A stretch of DNA of 6,242 nucleotides from Lentisphaerota bacterium (GTDB taxonomy: Bacteria > Verrucomicrobiota > Kiritimatiellia > UBA8416 > JAFGTH01), in the NCBI GenBank assembly GCA_016934225.1, contig JAFGTH010000154.1, forward strand, positions 1-6,242, given 5' to 3'. Position numbers and translations under genes: made by a program. The notes below the pieces were generated by a model that had not been told where the DNA came from, ran no database searches, and saw only the letters and a program-made list of their open reading frames with translations. Of this stretch, positions 1-6,145 are shown one piece after another (within the stretch, counting starts at the first letter, position 1; the number at the start of each line of letters is the position of its first letter).

Positions 1-51
1 AATTGGGAATTAGCTAATATCATAACGGCAAGCTATGACACAACCAAATGA
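1..51 (+). CDS. Possible 3' end of an upstream gene (partial)
   Basis: The frame starting at base 1 is open and reads NWELANIITASYDTTK before a TGA at 49-51; the other two plus frames stop within the first 17 bases. If real, it is the C-terminus of a gene upstream of bioF, overlapping bioF by 17 bases. That fits an operon in which every other junction overlaps, though those overlaps are only 4-8 bases. Sixteen residues are too few to assign a family. bioB would be the natural neighbour, but nothing here identifies it. The open frame could also be chance. Confidence 0.22.
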   Translation, partial: NWELANIITASYDTTK

Positions 52-1210
52 AGAATGGATAAAAGCCGAACTTGCCGAACTCAGACGCAATGCGCTTGAG
101 CGCACAGTTCCGGCGCGTTTGGGCACGGGAGGACGCATCAAGTCCGAGTCCGGCGTTCTCTTGAATTTTTCTTCAAACGACTATTTGAATCTGGCTAACG
201 ACAGGCGTTTGATTGAAGCGGCCGGCGCAGCGGTTGACACGGGAGTTGGAGCAACTGCGTCGCGTCTAATGGCGGGTAGCTTGCAATGTCATGACGAACT
301 GGAAAAGAAGTTGGCTGTATTCAAGGGGTATTCGGCCTCGCTTGTGTTTGGAAGCGGGTATTTGACGAATATCGGAATTATTCCGGCGCTGGTCGGCAGG
401 GGCGATACGATTTACGCGGACAAATTTGTGCATGCAAGTATTGTGGACGGTATGATATTAAGCAGGGCGCGAGTGCGTCGTTTCGCGCATAATAATATCA
501 AACACCTTAAAAAGTTGCTCGACGAACGAACAGATGGCAAACGACGCCTTGTTGTTACCGAATCGGTGTTCAGTATGGACGGCGATCAGGCGCCTTTAAT
601 GGAGATCGCGGAAACGGCCGCCGAAGGCGATGCCATGACGTTGGTTGATGAAGCGCACGCAATCGGCATGTTTGGGCCAAACGGGAGCGGATTAGTCAGA
701 CAATATGGCCTTGAATCCTCAGTGAATATATGCATGGGCACCTTAAGTAAAGCGCTTGGTTCATACGGCGGATTTGTTGCTTGTTCGGATTCTCTGCGTG
801 CGCTTTTAGTAAATCGCGCCAGGAGTTTTATTTACTCGACCGCGTTACCGCCTATGGTAATTGCAGCCGCCGGTTGTGCTGTCGGCTTGTTGGAATCGAA
901 AGCATGTGACGGCGCGCCGTTGGTGGAAAACGCAAAGATGTTTAGGTCGCGCCTTCAAGCCGCCGGATTGAATACCGGCTCTTCGGCAAGTCAGATTGTT
1001 CCGGTGATTATAGGATCATCATCCAAAACGTTAGCGGTGGCTCGTCGGCTTTTGGAGAAAGGAATTCTGGCTGTCGCTGTTAGGCCGCCGACAGTACCGA
1101 CAGGAACCGCTCGTCTTAGAATCTCAATTACACTTGCGCATACACAGGAAGATCTGGCTCGAACCACGGATGCTATAATAGATTGCGCGAGACATGAGGG
1201 CATAATATGA
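35..1210 (+). CDS. bioF: 8-amino-7-oxononanoate (KAPA) synthase BioF
   Basis: Cytoplasmic PLP enzyme of the alpha-oxoamine synthase family. It condenses pimeloyl-ACP (or pimeloyl-CoA) with L-alanine to give KAPA, the first step of biotin ring assembly. The 391 residues match the family's usual length of about 385. Visible landmarks are FSSNDYLNLA (45-54), GSGYLTNIG (106-114), FVHAS with His133, VDEAHAIG with Asp205 and His208, and TLSKALGSYGG (236-246) with Lys239 as the Schiff-base lysine. Near the C-terminus, VRPPTVP contains Arg350 and is followed by ARLRISI, the substrate-carboxylate region. The ATG at 35 gives the full N-terminus (EWIKAELAELRRNALERT). No strong Shine-Dalgarno precedes it, only a weak purine stretch near 27-32, so it may be translated by coupling with an upstream gene. 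The stop overlaps the bioH-like start by 4 bases. Related enzymes (Kbl, SPT, HemA) are less likely given the biotin context. Confidence 0.96.
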   Translation: MTQPNEEWIKAELAELRRNALERTVPARLGTGGRIKSESGVLLNFSSNDYLNLANDRRLIEAAGAAVDTGVGATASRLMAGSLQCHDELEKKLAVFKGYSASLVFGSGYLTNIGIIPALVGRGDTIYADKFVHASIVDGMILSRARVRRFAHNNIKHLKKLLDERTDGKRRLVVTESVFSMDGDQAPLMEIAETAAEGDAMTLVDEAHAIGMFGPNGSGLVRQYGLESSVNICMGTLSKALGSYGGFVACSDSLRALLVNRARSFIYSTALPPMVIAAAGCAVGLLESKACDGAPLVENAKMFRSRLQAAGLNTGSSASQIVPVIIGSSSKTLAVARRLLEKGILAVAVRPPTVPTGTARLRISITLAHTQEDLARTTDAIIDCARHEGII

Positions 1211-1938
1211 CCGGGCGTAATATAAAGCTGGTTGCCGGTTGGGGGCACGAAGGCAGAGACTGTCAGTTTTTGGGCGAAAAACTATCGTCTTACGGCAAGG
1301 TGGAAATGACATCCGTAACGGAGCTCCGTGTTCGGAATGAAGTATTTTCTTATGCTACTGCCTGCCGGGACATGATTATGCGGAGCGGAGAGCCGTGTGT
1401 TCTGGTTGGTTGGTCAATGGGCGCAATGGTTGCGCTCGAAACGCTAGCACGTTTTACTACGCCGATCAGTCATGTTATATTGATCGCCGGCACGTCCAAA
1501 TTCTGCAACTGTAGTGATTACAAAGCCGGAGTCTCTGTCCACGACCTAAAGGCGCTACGAGCCGGTTTGAACTTTGCGCCTCAGGCGTCGTTGCGTTTTT
1601 TTTTGAAGCGTGTCGGTTTTCCGCGCGATTTGCCGGTTGAGACAATTAACGCCAAAGCAGCCGAAATGATGGCTGTCGGAATCGGAACTCTTAATGAGGG
1701 GTTATTGTACCTTGCTCAGTTTGATGTCAGAGATTATTTCAGCCGGATGTCGGTCCCGACCCTTGCCATTCACGGTAAACAGGACAGAATAATACCGTGG
1801 CAGGCGAGCGAGTATATAGCCGGGCATATAGCAGGAAGCAAACTTTGTGTGCATGATGAGGAAGGCCATAGAATTCCTTTAGATGCTCCCGATGTGGTGG
1901 CGTCTGATATAATTGATTTTCTCGAGGAAAACAAATGA
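1207..1938 (+). CDS. bioH: BioH-like pimeloyl-ACP methyl ester carboxylesterase
   Basis: Alpha/beta-hydrolase of 243 residues, predicted to cleave the methyl ester of pimeloyl-ACP methyl ester and so end the BioC-primed fatty-acid detour. The proposed catalytic triad is visible: Ser70 in GWSMG (68-72), Asp193 in HGKQDRIIP (189-197) and His221 in EEGHRIPL (218-225). GWG near residues 11-13 sits where BioH has its HGWG oxyanion segment. LNEGLLYLAQFDVRDYF (162-178) followed by MSVPTLAIHG resembles the same region of E. coli BioH. BioH and the other known esterases (BioG, BioJ, BioK, BioV) are hard to separate by eye. The GWSMG elbow and the segment before Asp193 favour a BioH-like protein, and its place between bioF and bioC supports the role. 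GAGGG-like sequence at 1196-1200, six bases upstream, is a good ribosome binding site. The start overlaps the bioF stop as ATGA, and the end overlaps bioC in the same way. Confidence 0.85.
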   Translation: MTGRNIKLVAGWGHEGRDCQFLGEKLSSYGKVEMTSVTELRVRNEVFSYATACRDMIMRSGEPCVLVGWSMGAMVALETLARFTTPISHVILIAGTSKFCNCSDYKAGVSVHDLKALRAGLNFAPQASLRFFLKRVGFPRDLPVETINAKAAEMMAVGIGTLNEGLLYLAQFDVRDYFSRMSVPTLAIHGKQDRIIPWQASEYIAGHIAGSKLCVHDEEGHRIPLDAPDVVASDIIDFLEENK

Positions 1939-2732
1939 CCGGCATATCACATCGCGCCGATTCCATGGCAGCGCGATTTTCGGCTGCTGCCTCGACGTAC
2001 GATCATAGCGCGGACATTCAGCGACAGACGGCAAAAAAAGTAATGAATCTGATGTCCGGTTTTGCTGCGGCAGTTAATGTGATTGAGATCGGATGCGGAA
2101 CAGGAATTCTCACGCGGCTCCTTATAAAAAGATTTCCGTCGGCCAGAATAGAATGTGTTGACATATCCGATGCCATGATAAGGGTTGCCTGTGATCGCAT
2201 TGGGTCCGGAGAAAATGTGATTTTCTCCACGTTAGACATAGGCGAAAAGTCAGCACAGTTTGATCTTGCGGTAAGTAATGCGGCTTTGCACTGGATGGTT
2301 CCGCTGAAAACGGCTTTCGCAAAATTAAACGCTGTGCTTTGTGACGGAGCGCACATAGCTTTCAGCATAATGCTTGATGGAACGCTGGCGGAATTAAAAT
2401 CGGCTCGCGCTCGTGTGGCATCGCACAAACAAATTGGAATGAAATTACCGGCAAGGACTGAAATTTTGGAAGGACTGGGAATAAACGGATTTATGATAAT
2501 GTCGGAAGCGCGAGAAACGGCCGCCGTTATTTATGACTCGGCCTGGTCGTTTCTCAAAACAATACACAATCAGGGCGTAACAGGCGGTATATACTCAGGA
2601 CAGTTGTTGAACCGTACCGAATTGACAATGTTGGTTGAGGATTATGATCGCTCCTGCCGAATAGAGGATGGCGGGGTTACCGCGACATATGAAATACTGT
2701 ACGTTCTTGCCCGGAAGGTGAATAATGGCTGA
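1935..2732 (+). CDS. bioC: Malonyl-ACP O-methyltransferase BioC
   Basis: SAM-dependent class I methyltransferase of 265 residues. It methylates the free carboxyl of malonyl-ACP, disguising it so that fatty-acid synthesis can extend it to pimeloyl-ACP methyl ester. The N-terminal RFSAAASTYDHSADIQR (14-30) is the characteristic BioC signature. It is followed by motif I VIEIGCGTGILT (49-60), the acidic loop at Asp76 (ECVDIS) and the motif IV region FDLAVSNAALHWM (109-121). The C-terminal half carries the usual BioC substrate-cap region. E. coli BioC is about 250 residues. A GAGG site at 1924-1927 lies seven bases before the ATG. The start overlaps the esterase stop by 4 bases and the end overlaps bioD by 8. 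Pairing with the BioH-like esterase makes a complete pimeloyl module, and no bioW or bioI alternative is seen. Confidence 0.94.
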   Translation: MTGISHRADSMAARFSAAASTYDHSADIQRQTAKKVMNLMSGFAAAVNVIEIGCGTGILTRLLIKRFPSARIECVDISDAMIRVACDRIGSGENVIFSTLDIGEKSAQFDLAVSNAALHWMVPLKTAFAKLNAVLCDGAHIAFSIMLDGTLAELKSARARVASHKQIGMKLPARTEILEGLGINGFMIMSEARETAAVIYDSAWSFLKTIHNQGVTGGIYSGQLLNRTELTMLVEDYDRSCRIEDGGVTATYEILYVLARKVNNG

Positions 2733-3468
2733 GAAAGGTATTTTTATTACAGGCACGGATACCGGCGTGGGCAAGACGGTTGTTGCTTCAGCCATAGTTT
2801 CATGTTTGCGCCAACAGAATATTGATGCAGTTTACATGAAACCTGTGCAGACCGGTTGTGAACAAACAGGGAATGTTCTTGTTGCTTCGGATGTTGAATT
2901 CGCGCTGCGAATGGCAGAATTAAATTCGTTGACGACCGAAGAGCGTCGTTTGATTTGCCCATACATGTTTGAATCGGCCTGTTCTCCACATCTTGCATCT
3001 GAGCGAGAAAATGTGGCGATAGATATCGGTCATATTATTGACTGTTATACGGAATTGTCGTTAAAACACGATCTGGTGGTAGTAGAGGGCGCGGGCGGAA
3101 TTCTTGTGCCGATTCATGGCGCCTATACAATGGCTGATCTCATAACCGAGTTGGGTTTGCATGTGATTGTTGTCTCGCGTCCGGGCCTTGGCACGATCAA
3201 TCATACGCTTTTATCGTTGAGAGAACTGGCTGCGAGAAAAATAAAAGTGCTCGGCGTAATATTCAACAGAAGCGAATTTGAGCCGCCAAGCTACATTGAG
3301 AATGACAATCAGGAAACTGTAAGAAGACTCGGCAAAGCCGTGATGCTCGGATGTCTGCCGTTTATTGAACGGATTTCTTCGAATATGTCTGCCGATCAAT
3401 TCATTAATCAATGCGTCGCGGAACTTACGGCGACATGCAGAATAATAAGGAACGTGGTTCTTCAATGA
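2725..3468 (+). CDS. bioD: ATP-dependent dethiobiotin synthetase BioD
   Basis: P-loop carboxylase-type enzyme that closes the ureido ring of DAPA with CO2 and ATP to give dethiobiotin. The P-loop GTDTGVGKT spans residues 10-18, with Lys17 and Thr18 binding phosphate. KPVQTG (39-44) carries the second conserved lysine, Lys39. Asp56 in the ASDVEFA segment and Glu121 in VVVEGAGGILVP (118-129) are the expected Mg/ATP ligands. SRPGLGTINHTLL follows as the usual nucleotide-binding segment. The length is 247 residues, slightly longer than E. coli BioD (about 225) but normal for the family. Translation starts inside the end of bioC (8-base overlap), with a strong site GGAAGG at 2713-2718 six bases upstream. 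The stop overlaps the preferred bioA start as ATGA. Confidence 0.96.
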   Translation: MAEKGIFITGTDTGVGKTVVASAIVSCLRQQNIDAVYMKPVQTGCEQTGNVLVASDVEFALRMAELNSLTTEERRLICPYMFESACSPHLASERENVAIDIGHIIDCYTELSLKHDLVVVEGAGGILVPIHGAYTMADLITELGLHVIVVSRPGLGTINHTLLSLRELAARKIKVLGVIFNRSEFEPPSYIENDNQETVRRLGKAVMLGCLPFIERISSNMSADQFINQCVAELTATCRIIRNVVLQ

Positions 3469-4763
3469 CTGACGGTGACTATTCATTCAGAGATCGCAAA
3501 CATGTATGGCATCCGTACACAAAACGATCCGCTGTTGACGCTGGAACAATTCCGGTAATCGTAAGGGGGGACGGTGTGTATTTGCATGATGTAACCGGGA
3601 GACGTTATTTCGATGCCGTATCGTCCTGGTGGTCGTGCAACCTTGGGCACGGGCATCCCAGGCTTGTTCGTGCAATTCGGGATCAGCTCGATCAGCTTCA
3701 ACACAGTATTCTTGGCAATCTTACTCATCCCGGAGCGGTTGAATTGGCGGAACGATTGGCTGGGTTGTTGCCCGGCGGCGATTATCATGTATTATTTGCC
3801 TCTGATGGCGCAAGTTCGGTGGAAGCGGCTTTAAAAATAGCTGTTCAATATCATCGCAACATCAAATTAACCGGGCGTGTGCAATTTGCTTCGCTTGAGA
3901 ATGCTTATCATGGCGACACGCTCGGCGCAGTCACTGTCGGTTATCTTGATTGTTTTCACAGACCATTTGCATCACTTTTACCACATGCGCATCGCGCGCA
4001 ATCTCCTTGTTGCAGCATGTGTTCGGATAACCCGGCGACATGCCGACTTCAATGCTTCGATTCAATGGCCCGTATATTGGAGAACAATGCCGACACATTG
4101 GCGGCGGTCATAGTGGAGCCGCTTTGCCAATGTGCGGGCGGAATGCGGATTTATTCGCCGAAATATCTGAGAAAATTGTCGGAAGAATGCGAAAAGCTGA
4201 AAATCCTGTTGATAGTTGACGAAATAGCTGTTGGCTTCGGCAGGACGGGTAAAATGTTCGCTTTCGAACATGCCGGTATAAAACCTGATATTGTGTGCAT
4301 GGGAAAGGGTCTGTCAGGCGGATACCTTCCGATCAGCGCAACCGTTGTGCGCGACGCCGTGTACGATACATTTTCCGACAAACCGGACGATCGGACTTTT
4401 TATCACGGTCATACGTTTTCAGGAAACCCTGTCGCGGCAGCGGCTGCAATTGAAACATTGAATGTGTATGGAGATGAAGGAATAACAGCTAATGCCGACC
4501 AGCTTGGCAAGTTGCTTGCCGTGGAAATGAAACAGCTCGCCGACAAGCGGATGGTGAAAGATGTCAGGTGCCTCGGAATGATCGGAGCAGTTGAGTTTGA
4601 AGACGATGGCGGAATAGAATTAGCGCAAACAGTTAAAGCGCGGCTCATGGAGCAGGGGATATTGGTTCGACCTCTGGGCAATGTCGTCTATTTGATGCCG
4701 CCTCTTGTTACTCCGCCTGATGTCTTGACAAATGCTGTACGGAAACTTGCCGATGCCTGGTAA
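3465..4763 (+). CDS. bioA: DAPA aminotransferase BioA (SAM-dependent)
   Basis: Class III PLP aminotransferase that converts KAPA to 7,8-diaminopelargonic acid, normally with S-adenosylmethionine as amino donor. An upstream in-frame ATG at 3411 would give 450 residues. I prefer the ATG at 3465 because it makes an ATGA overlap with bioD like the other junctions and gives 432 residues, close to E. coli BioA (429). AAGGAA at 3447-3452 lies 12 bases upstream, which is rather far. Numbered from this start: VWHPYT (14-19) with Tyr18, SSWW (53-56), ASDGASSVEAA (112-122), YHGDT (149-152 region), VDEIAVGFGRTG (251-262) with Asp252, and GKGLSGGYLPIS with Lys281 as the PLP lysine, then HGHTFSGNP (314-322). 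A cysteine cluster at 182, 183, 186, 193 and 197 sits in the insert before ILENNAD; similar CxxC-containing inserts occur in some BioA homologues. It is the last gene of the operon. Confidence 0.95.
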   Translation: MTDGDYSFRDRKHVWHPYTKRSAVDAGTIPVIVRGDGVYLHDVTGRRYFDAVSSWWSCNLGHGHPRLVRAIRDQLDQLQHSILGNLTHPGAVELAERLAGLLPGGDYHVLFASDGASSVEAALKIAVQYHRNIKLTGRVQFASLENAYHGDTLGAVTVGYLDCFHRPFASLLPHAHRAQSPCCSMCSDNPATCRLQCFDSMARILENNADTLAAVIVEPLCQCAGGMRIYSPKYLRKLSEECEKLKILLIVDEIAVGFGRTGKMFAFEHAGIKPDIVCMGKGLSGGYLPISATVVRDAVYDTFSDKPDDRTFYHGHTFSGNPVAAAAAIETLNVYGDEGITANADQLGKLLAVEMKQLADKRMVKDVRCLGMIGAVEFEDDGGIELAQTVKARLMEQGILVRPLGNVVYLMPPLVTPPDVLTNAVRKLADAW

Positions 4764-4792
4764 GCGGACGTACACCACCTTCCTGAACCGAT
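4764..4792. other. Operon end / composition boundary
   Basis: Twenty-nine bases separate the bioA stop from the last readable codon of the opposite-strand AbiEi remnant. No hairpin followed by a T run is visible here, so no intrinsic terminator can be called for the operon. From about this point the sequence becomes richer in G and C and loses long plus-strand coding. Confidence 0.4.
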
Positions 4793-5145
4793 TCACAGCG
4801 TACTGATGAACTCGCCGAAGTCATTCCTGAAGACAGCGGTCTTCAACGATGTCACGCTCGTGATTTGGACAACGGCTTCCGGAATGAGTCCGTAGAACGA
4901 AAGTGCCGAATGCAGACTAATATAGGATGGGTGATACATCCTGCCCGCAAAGAAAGTCGCCATCTCCGGGGGGTTCCGCGGTACTCGGCGAAGGCATACC
5001 ATCCACGCTGCAAACGCGCCAGGTAGCCCTTCCGGGTCCAGCGGACGAAGTTGCCGCGGTCAAACCCCGGGTCCCAAGCATACACCTGGTGGATGCTGAA
5101 ACAGCCGAGATCGAACATCTCCTGCCTGAAGACGTACCAGTTCAT
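4793..5145 (-). pseudogene. AbiEi-type (type IV TA) antitoxin remnant, frameshifted and truncated
   Basis: Read on the minus strand, the ATG at 5145 opens with MNWYVFRQEMFDLGCF, then FSIHQVYAW, FVRWTRKGYLARLQRGWYAF and AEYRGTP. This is the winged-helix N-terminal domain of AbiEi-like antitoxins. At about 4968-4973 the frame breaks. One base over, it continues as PEMATFFAGRMYHPSYISLHSALSFYG, IPEAVVQITSVTSLKTA and NDFGEF, then stops at 4795-4793. Adding one base to the six-base run (G on plus, C on minus) joins both parts into one 117-residue reading. Family members I recall are nearer 190-200 residues, so the C-terminus is also missing. The gene converges on bioA, ending 30 bases from its stop. 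No AbiEii nucleotidyltransferase toxin is visible, so it looks like an orphan remnant of a phage-defence or toxin-antitoxin locus. The family call is from remembered sequence patterns. A weak GGAA lies upstream of the ATG. Confidence 0.75.
4828..4845. repeat. Perfect 7-bp inverted repeat (hairpin)
   Basis: TGAAGAC and GTCTTCA flank a four-base loop (AGCG), 65 bases after the bioA stop. It lies inside the conserved SLKTAVF-coding part of the AbiEi remnant, and no T run follows on either strand, so it may be coincidental. It could act as a weak transcript-end structure for the operon. Confidence 0.3.
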
Positions 5146-5341
5146 GATTCATTTCCAATGTGCGGCATTAATAGCACACATCAGAAACAGATGCAAGGCC
5201 TTGTGTACAGGCCAATGCGGCATTCCTCCGGATAAGCAGGCCGAGAGACACGACAAGCGATGTGGCAGTACCCTTCTTATCCGTCATTCCCACTGCCTTT
5301 CGGTTCACCCTCTTCCCAGGCGGGTACGGTTGCGCAACTCC
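5146..5341. other. Non-coding gap between minus-strand remnants
   Basis: No convincing gene is seen. It holds an 8-bp inverted repeat (CGGATAAG at 5229-5236 and its complement at 5276-5283), a 10-bp palindrome CAAGGCCTTG at 5194-5203, and the 9-bp direct repeat TGCGGCATT at 5161-5169 and 5216-5224. A 39-codon minus-strand frame (5287-5168) starts with ATG but resembles no family I know. The spacing and composition fit upstream DNA of the AbiEi remnant plus eroded downstream sequence of the glycosidase fragment. Confidence 0.45.
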
Positions 5342-5788
5342 TCATCTGAGGCAGAGACCCTCCCGTTTGCGGGAGCACCATCCGCAAAAGAGATTCCGGC
5401 GAGATCGATCCAGTACCACCACCGGCTCCGTCGGCCAGTCGAACAGAGTGGGGGACGTAAGCAGAAGGTTCGTTCCCCAAGGCCGCCGGAAGAACAGATG
5501 ATACATCCCCTCTCGAATCACAACGAACGGCGCATGCTTTTGAGGCGCCTTGTTGGCGGTTGCCCCTTGTCCAAGATTGACCAACAACGGTTCGTGTGTT
5601 TCGTAGGGCCCGAAAAGGAGGGAACTCGAGCAATGGAACAGGCTCCGCTCGCTCTCCCACGATCCCGTGCCCATGATGCCGATGCCGTGCCACCGGGAAT
5701 CCAATGCATGGAACAGGCAGAAGTCATTGAGATGGTTGTCCGGGTACTCGATGATGCGCGTCCAGGGCGTCGTGATTATCGGCGTCAT
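5342..5788 (-). CDS. GH43/GH32-like beta-propeller glycosidase, N-terminal fragment
   Basis: Minus-strand frame of 148 residues. I start it at the ATG at 5788 rather than at the upstream in-frame ATG at 5968, because AGAGGAGG (5804-5797) lies exactly eight bases before it and the longer N-terminus reads through repeat-like DNA. The pattern suggests the first blades of a five-bladed propeller. NDFCLFHALDSRWHGIGIMG (21-40) contains the ND/W-H-G pattern of first blades, with Asp22 a possible counterpart of the usual catalytic Asp. Then come LLFGPYETHEPLL (57-69), HAPFVVIREGMYHLFFRRP (85-103) and NLLLTSPTLFDWP (107-119). Recognition fades after VVVLD (123-127), and the stop comes at 5344-5342. 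Family members are usually around 300 residues or more, so this is truncated, perhaps by a frameshift near 5400. No signal peptide is evident. GH43, GH32, GH130 or GH117-like propellers cannot be told apart here; substrate unknown. Confidence 0.55.
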   Translation of the reverse strand: MTPIITTPWTRIIEYPDNHLNDFCLFHALDSRWHGIGIMGTGSWESERSLFHCSSSLLFGPYETHEPLLVNLGQGATANKAPQKHAPFVVIREGMYHLFFRRPWGTNLLLTSPTLFDWPTEPVVVLDRSRRNLFCGWCSRKREGLCLR

Positions 5789-5796
5789 ACGCTTTG

Positions 5797-5804
5797 CCTC
5801 CTCT
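5797..5804 (-). promoter_or_regulatory. Strong Shine-Dalgarno for the glycosidase fragment
   Basis: AGAGGAGG on the minus strand, eight bases before the ATG at 5788. This near-consensus site decides the start and argues that this was once a translated gene. Confidence 0.7.
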
Positions 5805-5918
5805 GCAGCGGAACCGCCATACCTGCACACTACGCCCCGACCCGCCGGTCCCGCAACCCCCATCCGCGGGCAAGACCCAAATTCATCTGAATCGTTGCGG
5901 CTAAGGACTCGACATCCG

Positions 5919-5944
5919 GCCACTTGCCACTCGCCACTTGTCAC
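5919..5944. repeat. Tandem heptamer repeat, about 3.7 units
   Basis: On the plus strand the units are GCCACTT, GCCACTC, GCCACTT and a partial GTCAC. Short 7-bp simple repeats of this kind are typical of non-coding DNA and mark this stretch as intergenic. Confidence 0.8.
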
Positions 5945-5957
5945 CGGTACCGACAAG
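5937..5957. repeat. Inverted repeat with 9-base loop
   Basis: CTTGTC (5937-5942) pairs with GACAAG (5952-5957) around ACCGGTACC. It lies about 30 bases beyond the stop of the minus-strand glycosidase tail, where a terminator would be expected, but no T run follows on the minus strand. At best it is a weak terminator candidate. Confidence 0.3.
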
Positions 5958-5986
5958 GTGCTCGGCAAGGCTCTCTCGACCCAGTT

Positions 5987-6145
5987 TCAGACCACCGGCT
6001 CCGCCACGGCCGCGCCGATGCCCGTAGCGCCGAAGCCATTGCCGCAGTAGAAGAGCCGGAGTTTCCCGTTCTCCTCGATCACGTTCGGGTATTCCGTCAT
6101 CCGGCTTTCCCATCCGTCGCCCCGGCGAAGCACGAACGGGTTCAA
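5987..6145 (-). pseudogene. Glycosidase-like (GH43/GH130-type propeller) C-terminal tail
   Basis: The minus-strand frame is open from 6145 (a TAG lies just before, at 6148-6146) to a TGA at 5989-5987, 52 codons with no start codon near its beginning. It reads NPFVLRRGDGWESRMTEYPN, followed by VIEENGKLRLFYCGNGFGAT and then GIGAAVAEPVV. The pattern of a W-ES-M-EYP segment, a GK-L-FY pair and then NGFGxTGIG is the usual last blade of GH43/GH130-like propeller glycosidases, and the TGA fits a natural C-terminus. Everything upstream is missing: about six codons before FVLRRG the frame is lost and the protein-like reading passes to the other strand. It lies just upstream, in the minus direction, of another glycosidase N-terminus, suggesting two related genes were once in tandem. 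The family call is from pattern memory. Confidence 0.55.

Larger units (their letters stand above)
5789..5986. other. Intergenic gap between two glycosidase-like remnants
   Basis: It separates the tail of one minus-strand glycosidase-like remnant from the start of the next. It contains the ribosome binding site noted separately, the heptamer repeat at 5919-5944 and the hairpin at 5937-5957. Open frames crossing it on both strands read as low-complexity or repeat-derived sequence and are not credible genes. Confidence 0.5.

Noticed and set aside
1..34. BirA operator or promoter ahead of bioF
   Set aside because: Only 34 bases are available, and neither a clear -10/-35 pair nor a BirA-type inverted repeat can be seen.
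3411..3464. Longer BioA start at 3411, or an intermediate one at 3435
   Set aside because: Extra residues are not family-like, and the ATGA overlap at 3465 matches the other junctions and the expected length.
5168..5287. Small minus-strand frame of 39 codons with a hydrophobic middle
   Set aside because: No family pattern, only a weak ribosome binding site, and it lies in an eroded gap; chance is likelier.
5051..5890. Long plus-strand open frame (279 codons) and overlapping plus frames at 4927-5235 and 5667-6050
   Set aside because: Rich in Pro, Arg and Ser with no family-like pattern. They lie opposite minus-strand frames that do show AbiEi and glycosidase-like motifs, so they are GC-driven shadows.
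5789..5968. N-terminal extension of the glycosidase fragment from the ATG at 5968
   Set aside because: It translates the heptamer repeat and non-family sequence, whereas the ATG at 5788 has a near-consensus ribosome binding site.
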